Assembly: GCA_023667695.1 (NCBI GenBank)
Contig: JAMOZY010000014.1
Span: forward strand, 1-61,443
Direction: 5' to 3'
Length of the DNA: 61,443 nucleotides
Origin: Clostridium sp.
GTDB taxonomy: Bacteria > Bacillota > Clostridia > Lachnospirales > Lachnospiraceae
Below, in pieces: positions 54,160 through 61,443 of this stretch. Within the stretch, counting starts at the first letter, position 1; each line of letters starts with the position of its first letter. Both the position numbers and the translations under genes were made by a program. The notes under the pieces were generated by a model. It was not told the origin of the DNA and made no database searches. It worked only from the letters and a program-made list of their open reading frames with translations.

Positions 54160-57100
54160 GAATAAAATATTGAGTAACATCATCTCTTAATAATTTTAGT
54201 GAATTTAAATCATTTAATAGTGGTGTCTCTTTTGTAAAAAGGAGACACTTTTTTTCTGCCAAATGGTATTGCTCATTCAAATATTTATTATTAATAGAGC
54301 AAGTATAGGCACATTGAATGCCAGAACAATCATAGTTGCAAGAAGGCGAAAAACCAAAATGACTTATATTAGACATTTTTTGTTTGAACCTACTTACAGG
54401 AAAATGGCTTTGCAAAAATGCACCGATATTGCTGATTGCTAATAAATTACAAAAGCATAATTGCTGATTTCCTAAATATAATAAATTTTGCCTTGATAAT
54501 TGCACCCAAATAGTCTCAAATAGCTGGTTTAGATGGTCAATATCATATTCCAGCCGTGTATCAATAATTGCAAGCAAATTGTAAAACTGCCATATATATC
54601 CAGGAATGCCAAGCCTTATACTTGCATTAATCCCTCTCTCTACAATTGTTTTTGCTGCAAATAGCTCTGCTCTACTCGTGGCAAGCTTAAGTGCACATAC
54701 AGACAGAACCATATCACTTCTTACTAAAACACGGTCAAACGACTGTCCCACAGCTATTTTACGTATTTTCTCTGCACTACTATTTACACTTAACCAATTA
54801 CAATTTTCATTATAATACATATCATAAATATGTTGTGAAAGAAGGTTGCTGTAATATATACGTTCGGAGGACTCCTGCGTTGGCATTCGATTTACTATAT
54901 TCATACTCTTTTGGCATTCTTTAGTGTCTTGGAAAAAAAATAGCTTTGAACGGGTTCTGTGAGCTATTGCCAAAAGAGATTTTTTTCCAAACTCTTGATT
55001 TATCTGTTCGGCTATTTTCATTTCCCATTCTACATAATTATATGCTAGATTATAACAGTTATATTTAATATATACTGAAGCCAAACGATCTACTAAATCA
55101 AATAGAGACTGGTTATCAAACTTTTCTGGATTGACAAGATAATCAGACATTAACTCTTTTAAAACTAATTCACCATCAGATAAATGTCCCGCATTTAAAA
55201 GTGCATGCGCTTTCAAGGAAGTAATTGTGTTAATAAATGCATTGTCCAATTGAGAATTTGAACTTTTTTGAATGAACGAAAAAGCTTTTTTACAATCACA
55301 TACGGCGGTCATCGGAGCAAAATGATGTAAGGTAATATATATTCTAGCCACCAATGCTTTTTTTGCAATATCCCAATTATTTTTTGAATATAGTTTAAAA
55401 ATATCATATAAATATTCGTATAGTCTTATATCAATATTAATGTTGGAATAATTGGATATATTTGCAATTTCTCTCTCTCCGTTCAAAAAATATTCTCTTG
55501 CTTTTTCCTTTTGATTTAACCAAATACATAATCTTCCTACTTCATATGTTGATAAATAGTCTATAAAAATATCAATATCATCTACAATTTGTTTGGCAAC
55601 AAAATATTTGTATTTTTTCGTTCTTTTTAAAATTTTTTTAAAATATAAAAATAAACTTTCGTGAATAAATTGTATTGTTTCATTATCTCCATATTTTATA
55701 AACCTTCTTTGAATTAATTCATCCACCATATCACTATCTGAAGAAAAATAATCTTGGATTAAATGTAATGAAATTTCACCTCCCAAAACAGTTAAAAGTA
55801 ATAGAAATAGTAGGTAAGTATCCTCACCGTGGACCTGAATTAAATGTTCAAACCTTTTTTGATAAATTTCACTAATTCCATTCGGAATAGAATCTTTGGT
55901 TGGAAATGTATCTATATTAAGTATTCCAACTGTATTGCGGTTTTTCAATTCTACAATATTTGCATCTAACAAATATTCTATATATTGAACAATATATAAA
56001 GGATTGTTCATACTATTTTTTTGAATTACATTTAATGCCTCATTAGGAATAGAATTAACGGTAATTTTAATAAAATCTCTCGTCTCATCTGGCAAAAATG
56101 GCTGAACCTCCCAACAAAAATCCTTTTGTTTATCTAATGTCCATTGGATAAAAGAATAATAATATAATTGCCCTTCACTATAATCATTACGCCCACATAT
56201 AATTATAGTAACGGGTACTTTTAAGTTATAAATGCATTTTACTTGTTCGATAAATTTTTTATCGATATAATGAAAATTGTCAATTGAAATGACTGCATGA
56301 CGATTATAATCATTTGTACATGCTTTCAAAATATCACGAAACGAATTCCCTATTTCTTTCTTTATATACTTTTTATCTATAAGAAAATCCTTTATTTGCT
56401 TTGTGGGATCACACAATTTGGGTGAAAGCTCTATTATCTTTAAATCAAAGTTTCTTCCACTTATATCTTTATACAATTCTTCAACAATACGACTTTTCCC
56501 AATTCCAGCTTCTCCCCAAATAAAAAAAACATTTAATATATTATTGGGTGGAACAATTGAAACTTTTAGGTCACGTAATATCTGACAATGTGCATTTCCC
56601 ATAAAATACGGAATAAAAACTTCTTTATACTTTATACCTTCTATAGGAATTATTGATTCTTTATTTTGATTTTTTATATAAAGTTTTAATTCCTCAATGC
56701 CATCATAAGAAGTGTGTTGAAAGGCAAATCTTTTAATTGCAGAACCAAATGGTGGCAGTATAAAAGAAGACGCTTCACCTATCATTTTCCAGTTTTCATC
56801 TGTTATAAGATTTATTGTTATACTTCGATTTTTAGTGGTATAATTTCGAAACAAAATTGGAACATCAAACACCGTTTTTCCATCACAATTTTTATACTTT
56901 AACACTTGATATTGTCCACAGAAATCAGGTTTAAAATCTGCCAACGGAATATTATTGGTATCTTCGATCCCCATTTCATATATGGTCTTAGCCAGGAGAT
57001 ATTGATCAACAAGTACAAATTCTATGTTCTTTTGTTTCAAATCCATATAAGTCTTATAATACACTTCTGGAATAATTGTCGCATTCGTAATTAAAACAAA

Positions 57101-57451
57101 ATAATCAATACCATCATATTTTGAATTTACAACATTTCCAATGATTTTATCGAAAACTAATTTAGGCTTGTTGGTACTCTTGCATTCAAAATAAATAGTG
57201 ATATTATCTTTTTCTTTTAAGCGAAAATCCTGATAAAATACATTTTTAAGGCTAATCGGCGATTTAACAATAATATCTTTTCCATTATCACCCGACTTTG
57301 GAGTTTGCTCTATGGTTACGCCATTGTCAAAATATTTCTCTAGGATTTTTGTCAGAATGTTAAACATCCAATCTTCAAATTCATGTCCATTCATACCATC
57401 AAGGTTCCATAATAAATTTGGAGATTTTCCTAATTCTCTTGTTGCACTCAT
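54149..57451 (-). CDS. STAND-type ATPase with N-terminal PD-(D/E)XK nuclease (Avs-like defence protein)
   Basis: 1,100 residues. Residues about 20-150 read as an Mrr/restriction endonuclease-like domain: MNGHEFEDWMFNIL, KSGDNGKDIIV (catalytic Asp), ITIYFECKS (E-x-K). A P-loop follows near 315 (IWGEAGIGKSRIVEELYKDI) with Walker B HAVISIDNFHYID, then winged-helix-like and long helical repeats (TPR-like) to the end, and a cysteine cluster CNYDCSGIQCAYTC near 1,030. Nuclease, STAND ATPase and repeat sensor in this order is the plan of antiphage Avs proteins, in which a phage protein bound by the C-terminal part triggers oligomerisation and DNA cutting. That role is by architecture. RBS AAAGGA; no clear own promoter in the 74 bp up to the repeat. 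Confidence 0.75.
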   Translation of the reverse strand: MSATRELGKSPNLLWNLDGMNGHEFEDWMFNILTKILEKYFDNGVTIEQTPKSGDNGKDIIVKSPISLKNVFYQDFRLKEKDNITIYFECKSTNKPKLVFDKIIGNVVNSKYDGIDYFVLITNATIIPEVYYKTYMDLKQKNIEFVLVDQYLLAKTIYEMGIEDTNNIPLADFKPDFCGQYQVLKYKNCDGKTVFDVPILFRNYTTKNRSITINLITDENWKMIGEASSFILPPFGSAIKRFAFQHTSYDGIEELKLYIKNQNKESIIPIEGIKYKEVFIPYFMGNAHCQILRDLKVSIVPPNNILNVFFIWGEAGIGKSRIVEELYKDISGRNFDLKIIELSPKLCDPTKQIKDFLIDKKYIKKEIGNSFRDILKACTNDYNRHAVISIDNFHYIDKKFIEQVKCIYNLKVPVTIIICGRNDYSEGQLYYYSFIQWTLDKQKDFCWEVQPFLPDETRDFIKITVNSIPNEALNVIQKNSMNNPLYIVQYIEYLLDANIVELKNRNTVGILNIDTFPTKDSIPNGISEIYQKRFEHLIQVHGEDTYLLFLLLLTVLGGEISLHLIQDYFSSDSDMVDELIQRRFIKYGDNETIQFIHESLFLYFKKILKRTKKYKYFVAKQIVDDIDIFIDYLSTYEVGRLCIWLNQKEKAREYFLNGEREIANISNYSNINIDIRLYEYLYDIFKLYSKNNWDIAKKALVARIYITLHHFAPMTAVCDCKKAFSFIQKSSNSQLDNAFINTITSLKAHALLNAGHLSDGELVLKELMSDYLVNPEKFDNQSLFDLVDRLASVYIKYNCYNLAYNYVEWEMKIAEQINQEFGKKSLLAIAHRTRSKLFFFQDTKECQKSMNIVNRMPTQESSERIYYSNLLSQHIYDMYYNENCNWLSVNSSAEKIRKIAVGQSFDRVLVRSDMVLSVCALKLATSRAELFAAKTIVERGINASIRLGIPGYIWQFYNLLAIIDTRLEYDIDHLNQLFETIWVQLSRQNLLYLGNQQLCFCNLLAISNIGAFLQSHFPVSRFKQKMSNISHFGFSPSCNYDCSGIQCAYTCSINNKYLNEQYHLAEKKCLLFTKETPLLNDLNSLKLLRDDVTQYFIPIS

Positions 57452-57525
57452 AAATTTAATCCTTTACACAAATAAATACTACCTTATGTATGCTGTTTAT
57501 CTATTGATACAGTGGTACTAGTAAT

Positions 57526-57559
57526 TAACAGATAATATTTGATTATCCACCAAAAAACC
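57526..57559. repeat. Right 34-bp inverted repeat of the invertible segment
   Basis: Exact inverse of 51622-51655. Its outer end is the base immediately before the stop codon of kwaB (57562-57560). No hairpin precedes its T-run on the minus strand, so kwaAB transcription can cross it. Confidence 0.85.
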
Positions 57560-58435
57560 TTACCCACCTATCAGTCTTTTCGAATTCGTCATAAACGTTT
57601 CCTTCGAAAACACCCCTTTATACACTCCTTCGTCCAAGAATCCCAATACAACCTTCATTTGGCTCTTTTCCTTCGGAATAATTATTTTATCCTTCTTTAT
57701 ATTAATTTCAACGCCTGTACTCTTCCCAATCTTTCTTATATCTTTAGATGAGTACTTTAGTAATATCTCAGAATCAATAATTGAGGCCACTCGCTTTCGA
57801 ACCCTGGAATCCGCCTGTTTTCTAAACATCTCCACATCAGCAAATTGAATATTACTTAGCTCTGTAAAACTCTTAACTTCACCATCCGTAGCCGAGCGAT
57901 AATAGTCCTTCAGGTCAAACAATTGACGAGCAATGTAATAACTATAGAATTTCAACCTTTCGCCCTCATATACACAATCAACATTCTCTGAAACACTGAT
58001 TCCAAACCGTTTTTCTTCGACAAAGGTTTGCTTATTGAAAAACAAATGAATTCCTTTGGTAGCTATATACTGTTCTTTTTTAAATTTCTGAAATGCTATT
58101 CTGGCCTGCTTTTTATCCTGTTCTCCTACAAAAATGGCCTTAATCCGCTCTGGTTGTTCCTGACTAGGATAAAATGGGGATACATCCAAGGGATTCTTAA
58201 TCGCTCTCAAAACTGCTTCTCCCATTTCAAAATTCTCTATATATAGCACTTCGTCTTCATCCGGTGTATACTTGCCATCGAATGCAACTGCTTCTTTCCC
58301 ATTCGTTAATGACATATATCCCTTCGCAAAGACTTGTGAAATAGAGGTCTGTGTTTCACGATTTGTTTCTAATCTTCTAATTTGCAATTCTCCGCCTGTT
58401 TCTATTAAAATCATAATAGAGGCATTTTCAAACAT
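57560..58435 (-). CDS. kwaB: KwaB-like protein of the Kiwa antiphage system (DUF4868)
   Basis: 291 residues. The C-terminal 150 residues show the DUF4868 pattern: QLFDLKDYYRSATDGEVKSF, FADVEMFRKQADSRVRKRVA, then VEINIKKDKIIIPKEK and a closing FMTNSKRLIGG. KwaB is the effector-like partner of the membrane sensor KwaA, reported to bind DNA and block phage replication and transcription after KwaA detects membrane attack. The adjacent membrane gene supports the call. ATG at 58435 has GAAGGGTGA upstream, made of the last kwaA codons. Kiwa was defined in Proteobacteria, so the match in Firmicutes should be tested by profile search. Confidence 0.75.
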   Translation of the reverse strand: MFENASIMILIETGGELQIRRLETNRETQTSISQVFAKGYMSLTNGKEAVAFDGKYTPDEDEVLYIENFEMGEAVLRAIKNPLDVSPFYPSQEQPERIKAIFVGEQDKKQARIAFQKFKKEQYIATKGIHLFFNKQTFVEEKRFGISVSENVDCVYEGERLKFYSYYIARQLFDLKDYYRSATDGEVKSFTELSNIQFADVEMFRKQADSRVRKRVASIIDSEILLKYSSKDIRKIGKSTGVEINIKKDKIIIPKEKSQMKVVLGFLDEGVYKGVFSKETFMTNSKRLIGG

Positions 58436-58441
58436 ACACAA

Positions 58442-58969
58442 TCACCCTTCACCTTCGCTTATAAGCAAATATTCGTTAATTCTTAAGGCATTCTCAATCT
58501 GGTTTGGATTTGTTATTCTCTTCTGTCTGCATATGAGTATACAATCTAATCTCCAATCGGATATTTTTGCCCGATAGCACCGATATCCAAAAAATAATAA
58601 AATTGGACTAAAACTCATGCTGCTACTTACTAATATCGCTATTATCATGAGAATCGCAAAACAGACCCATGCCCAGAGATTATCCTGCCAAGCTACATTA
58701 ATAATAGGAAGCATGTATGTTATGAGATAAATCACTACTACCTGATCATTTGTTGCAAGTTCATTGACCTTCACCGGAATTATCGGTAACTTTTTCCGAC
58801 AAATCCTTATAAAAATCGGTGCATATCCACACAAAATCACTCCTAAAACAATCAGAGTGATGCACAGCCATTTGCTAAATCCCTGCTTCCATAAGGAAAT
58901 TCCAATAAATATCATCATTGGTGCAATGCCTGACAGTTTATATAATGCAATTTGTAAGGTATTAGTCAT
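58442..58969 (-). CDS. kwaA: KwaA-like membrane protein of the Kiwa system
   Basis: 175 residues with four hydrophobic segments (about 13-30, 35-55, 75-95 and 100-125) and a C-terminal region with SPILLFFGYRCYRA and a hydrophilic tail, the size and plan of KwaA. In E. coli, KwaA senses phage entry at the membrane and forms a complex with KwaB. The stop overlaps the kwaB RBS. GGGAGG precedes the ATG. Primary sequence is variable in this family, so the call rests on topology and on kwaB. Confidence 0.7.
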   Translation of the reverse strand: MTNTLQIALYKLSGIAPMMIFIGISLWKQGFSKWLCITLIVLGVILCGYAPIFIRICRKKLPIIPVKVNELATNDQVVVIYLITYMLPIINVAWQDNLWAWVCFAILMIIAILVSSSMSFSPILLFFGYRCYRAKISDWRLDCILICRQKRITNPNQIENALRINEYLLISEGEG

Positions 58970-59355
58970 TACCTGCCTCCCAATGCATATTTACTTTATC
59001 TATTGTTACAGAAAACGATTGCTTTTTCAATGCTTTGTCAAAAACAGAACATATATTGCAAAATTCATATACTATCGACTCTTTTCGATTAATATCTAAG
59101 TTTTCTGTTTTCAATATATAACTTATACCATCACCTTTTCATTTTGTATCCCCAAGAGCCACCACATAATCTCTATCATTTTCATCCGGTGTCTTTCAAA
59201 GAAACATATAGCACACAAGAAAAGCAGGTTCTTTCAAACCTGCCCAAACTACTTTATTACGAAAACACTATTTTATATCATTTCCCAATAATTAATATAT
59301 ATTAACTCACTTTGCAGAAAAGTGTTCCCCTTAACTATCTCGCAAATCAGAAGGT
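58970..59355. other. Intergenic region upstream of kwaA
   Basis: No gene is seen in these 386 bp, which are AT-rich. On the minus strand near kwaA there is a weak promoter candidate (TTGAAA, 17 bp, AACAAT) that would drive kwaAB. Nothing else was recognised. Confidence 0.4.
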
Positions 59356-59817
59356 CTATATATTTATCCACTGAATGAATGCTGTTTTATCAGTGCTGTT
59401 ATATCCCGCATTTTGATAAAAATCTAATATTTTCTGTTCTTTTGAACCAGTAAGCAGCATCATCTTATAACAGTTTTGTTTTATGGCAATATCCTTTGCA
59501 TAATTTAGGCATTCTGTTGCATATCCTTTTCCTCTGTAGTCTTTATGTGTAACAACATTTTCTATAAATGCGTATGGTCTTACATTTCTTGCTAAATTAG
59601 GAATAATTACACATACACAGGAAGAAACAATTTTATTATCTATGATGTTCACTATTAGATGATGATTTTCATCTTCCACTATTTGATTCCATGTAGATAT
59701 TAAATGCTCTGATTGTTCAGGGACTGATTTTTCATGTAAGTAAAGATATAACTGCAGCACTTCTTCTAAATCTTTTTTAATTGCTTCTCGAACCAACTTA
59801 CTACCTCCATAACCCAT
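59356..59817 (-). CDS. GNAT-family N-acetyltransferase
   Basis: 153 residues with the GNAT fold: REAIKKDLEEVLQLYLYLHE at the start, acetyl-CoA loop THKDYRGKGYATECLNYAK near 95-112 (R-G-x-G-x-A) and DFYQNAGYN near the end. It transfers acetyl from acetyl-CoA to an unknown amine. The start may be internal (VREAIKK), since the first five residues are unusual. A palindrome 69 bp upstream may regulate it. Confidence 0.85.
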   Translation of the reverse strand: MGYGGSKLVREAIKKDLEEVLQLYLYLHEKSVPEQSEHLISTWNQIVEDENHHLIVNIIDNKIVSSCVCVIIPNLARNVRPYAFIENVVTHKDYRGKGYATECLNYAKDIAIKQNCYKMMLLTGSKEQKILDFYQNAGYNSTDKTAFIQWINI

Positions 59818-59885
59818 GATTGTCGGGCAACTATAGATTCTTTCTAAAATTTTTAATATTGGTATTAATCATTTAGCCGTCCTTC

Positions 59886-59907
59886 TATGTACATTATAAC
59901 GTACATA
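59886..59907 (-). promoter_or_regulatory. Operator-like palindrome over a -10 box
   Basis: TATGTAC and GTACATA flank 8 bases; on the minus strand the spacer gives TTATAAT, a perfect -10. Another AATGTAC lies about 25 bp upstream. A repressor bound here would block transcription of the GNAT gene. No -35 of quality was found. Confidence 0.4.
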
Positions 59908-59944
59908 TATCATCGGCAATGTTTCTGTACATTAACCACAGCTA

Positions 59945-60673
59945 TTATATCATTCCCAAATAATTAATATATGTATCATTGACCTCTTTATACCTGGACT
60001 GTGAAATATTCAGATACGTTCCATTTCTCAGCTCAAGCCCATATCTTTCTATCCGCTTTATATATTTTAAGTTCACCAGATAGCTTTGATGGATTCTGCA
60101 AAAATTATTATCCTGAAGCACACCTTCTATTATATCCAGTTTTTCATACATGCTGAAGGTTATCAACGAGGAATTTAACACTACCCGAAAGTATAGCTTG
60201 TGTCCGATGCTTTCGATATATACGATATTTCCATGTGCCAATTCTATATTTCCTTCTTTGAAATGGAAGCTCTGTCTGCGCTCTATATAATTCATCTCCT
60301 GAATAATAGAATCCATACACTCCTTCATTGCCGGGCGGAATAACTTATTATCTTTTAAGATAAACCGCGTTGCCCTCACTTCATATCCCTGCAGCGCATA
60401 ACTTACATATACCGTTACAAAAACCAGATAAGCATCCTGGGTAATCTCCCGAATTCGCTTTGCGGTCTCAAATCCATTCAATTCATTCATACCTATATCC
60501 AGAAAAATAATATCAAATTTCGTAATTTCCTTCAAAGCCTTTAATAAATCCAATCCGGAAGTAAAAGCCATGATTTGATGCTCCAAACCACAGGTTTCCA
60601 TGTAGTTAGAAATCATCTTTTCTTCAAGGTTCAAAAACAGTTTTTCGTCATCACATATTGCAATCTTAAGCAT
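59945..60673 (-). CDS. LytTR-family response regulator (second paralogue)
   Basis: 242 residues, with receiver (MLKIAICDDEKLFLNLEEKM, FDIIFLDIGMNELNGFETAK) and LytTR domain (NNFCRIHQSYLVNLKYIKRI, YGLELRNGTYLNISQSRY). It is co-linear with the 49674-50402 regulator over its whole length, so the two arose by duplication. It is the third gene of a leftward run: its ATG immediately follows the stop of the 60674-60916 frame. No kinase is present within the window. Confidence 0.85.
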   Translation of the reverse strand: MLKIAICDDEKLFLNLEEKMISNYMETCGLEHQIMAFTSGLDLLKALKEITKFDIIFLDIGMNELNGFETAKRIREITQDAYLVFVTVYVSYALQGYEVRATRFILKDNKLFRPAMKECMDSIIQEMNYIERRQSFHFKEGNIELAHGNIVYIESIGHKLYFRVVLNSSLITFSMYEKLDIIEGVLQDNNFCRIHQSYLVNLKYIKRIERYGLELRNGTYLNISQSRYKEVNDTYINYLGMI

Positions 60674-60916
60674 TTATTTCTTCCCGCCTACCAAATTAAT
60701 ACACTTATTATCACAGATTTCTTTCATCATTGCAATTGAAATTCTATTTTTGCTTAAAATTATATTATTTCCCATCAAAGCGATAAACCTATTATGCATA
60801 GAAGGATACTTGCCCGCAATCATTACTGCCAATGTCAGAACTAAACGGAATGAGCGGTATATCTCAGTTCCTGCCTTATTTAAAACCTTGTTCGAGGCAT
60901 TGGTCCAAAAAATCAC
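60674..60916 (-). CDS. Small unrecognised protein, possibly a fragment
   Basis: 80 residues, basic, with a mildly hydrophobic middle (SFRLVLTLAVMIAGKYPSMH) and MGNNIILSKNRISIAMMKEI near the end. The GTG start follows directly on the stop of the upstream gene without a visible RBS, and the ATG of the LytTR regulator follows directly on its own stop, so the three frames are packed without gaps. I recognise no family. It may be a coupled small protein or the remains of a longer gene. Confidence 0.4.
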   Translation of the reverse strand: MIFWTNASNKVLNKAGTEIYRSFRLVLTLAVMIAGKYPSMHNRFIALMGNNIILSKNRISIAMMKEICDNKCINLVGGKK

Positions 60917-61336
60917 TTAGCGGTACTTTTCTTTTAGGTATTCTGATAATCGATACTCTTCTTCCCTGCAATCTAAATTATTGTCTTGTCTTACTGGGAT
61001 TTTTATAACTTTCAATTTTGTGGTTTCCTTCAACTCGATTTCTTTTATAAATACAAACTGTTCATGCTTTGTAAAACCAAATTGTCTGGCAGATTCTTCA
61101 TCCTGCGTAACTATTATAATCTTTTTTGTTTCTAACACCGTTTTACTTAATGCCATAACTTCAAAATAATGCCCACAGTATTCAACCTTATAGATTACAT
61201 TATATATGGCATCTGCTTCTTCGACATTTATTATTTTTGAAAACACACCCTTACATACATTTCCAAGAACGTCCCTGTATTCACTAAATCCATCTTTATT
61301 TTTATAAGTAAAAACTATGACTTCGTTTTTTTTCAC
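60917..61336 (-). CDS. Unrecognised protein
   Basis: 139 residues, soluble, beta-rich at the start (NEVIVFTYKNKDGFSEYRDV, IYKVEYCGHYFEVMALSKTV) and ending in an acidic helix (REEEYRLSEYLKEKYR). The GTG start lacks a well-placed RBS, so the N terminus is uncertain. It heads the leftward run with the 80-codon frame and the LytTR regulator, and could encode a sensor or cargo of that circuit. The rest of the window to its end shows nothing recognisable. Confidence 0.4.
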   Translation of the reverse strand: MKKNEVIVFTYKNKDGFSEYRDVLGNVCKGVFSKIINVEEADAIYNVIYKVEYCGHYFEVMALSKTVLETKKIIIVTQDEESARQFGFTKHEQFVFIKEIELKETTKLKVIKIPVRQDNNLDCREEEYRLSEYLKEKYR

Positions 61337-61443
61337 TCTACATGAAAATTCTTCCCCTTTATATACACATTTTTTCTGCCATATCTATTCTCTCTATACT
61401 TTCTTATATATTTTGCACAAAAAAGCTTTTATTTTAGCTGTTT

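Larger units (their letters stand above)
51622..57559. mobile_element. Putative invertible 5.9-kb cassette with convergent gene units
   Basis: Perfect 34-bp inverted repeats bound a visibly AT-rich segment. It holds two units facing each other: the cytidylyltransferase and carbamoyltransferase genes rightward, the STAND nuclease leftward, with stops overlapping by 11 bp. No transposase is inside and no target duplication is seen. A tyrosine recombinase lies just outside. In the orientation sequenced the STAND gene follows kwaAB on the same strand; inversion would put the carbamoyltransferase pair there instead. Confidence 0.7.

Noticed and set aside
51622-57559. Reading the inverted repeats as transposon ends
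   Set aside because: No transposase inside, no target-site duplication at the outer edges, and the recombinase lies outside. Not fully excluded without comparison to related genomes.

Overview
The window looks like the chromosome of a spore-forming member of the Lachnospiraceae or a close relative (Clostridia). The evidence is a SipL-type spore protein, small families typical of this group (DUF6472-like, DUF2508, DUF5702, DUF6382), a dnaX-ybaB-recR operon, a Firmicutes-style Tad pilus locus, a Bce-type antimicrobial peptide module and strong GGAGG ribosome binding sites. No rRNA, tRNA, CRISPR array or complete insertion sequence was recognised. Assignments rest on reading motifs, not on database searches.

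Region 1 (1-12.5 kb) is mostly core: SipL, a PrcB-like protein, a PD-(D/E)XK transposase-family nuclease with an ATA/ATT start, the S4-domain protein YlmH, an 840-residue membrane-anchored protein with a C39-like end, then a leftward operon of flavodoxin-like protein, dnaX, ybaB, recR and pfkA. Region 2 (12.5-26 kb) is a polymorphic-toxin locus. A secreted Rhs protein of about 3,110 residues ends in a hydrophobic toxin-like tip and overlaps a membrane immunity candidate. Behind it lies a displaced second tip with its own immunity candidate, and then the scar of a third; near-identical 310-bp repeats mark each junction. The Rhs operon has a promoter, a structured leader and an intrinsic terminator just before its first gene.

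Region 3 (26-31 kb) is a BceRS-BceAB peptide sensing and export module with a promoter for bceRS and a likely BceR operator before bceAB. Region 4 (30.7-40.3 kb) is a Tad/Flp pilus locus: prepilin peptidase, TadZ, CpaF, TadB, TadC, Flp1-like pilin, DUF5702 protein, two TadE-like proteins and an FHA protein. Region 5 (40.4-49.6 kb) holds DUF2508, a hybrid histidine kinase, GalU, a YfhO-family protein, a GH9 lipoprotein and a eukaryotic-type HisA.

Region 6 (49.6-61.4 kb) is the most unusual part. A tyrosine recombinase and its terminator sit at the left edge of a 5.9-kb AT-rich segment bounded by perfect 34-bp inverted repeats (51622-51655 and 57526-57559). Inside, two convergent units fill the segment: a cytidylyltransferase plus carbamoyltransferase pair, and a 1,100-residue PD-(D/E)XK/STAND-ATPase protein of antiphage (Avs-like) architecture. 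A KwaA-KwaB (Kiwa) antiphage gene pair reads directly into the right repeat, and the kwaB stop codon abuts it. The layout suggests an invertible cassette in which the recombinase chooses which unit lies behind Kiwa: the STAND nuclease, as in this sequence, or the carbamoylation pair. Two LytTR response regulators and two unrecognised genes complete the region.
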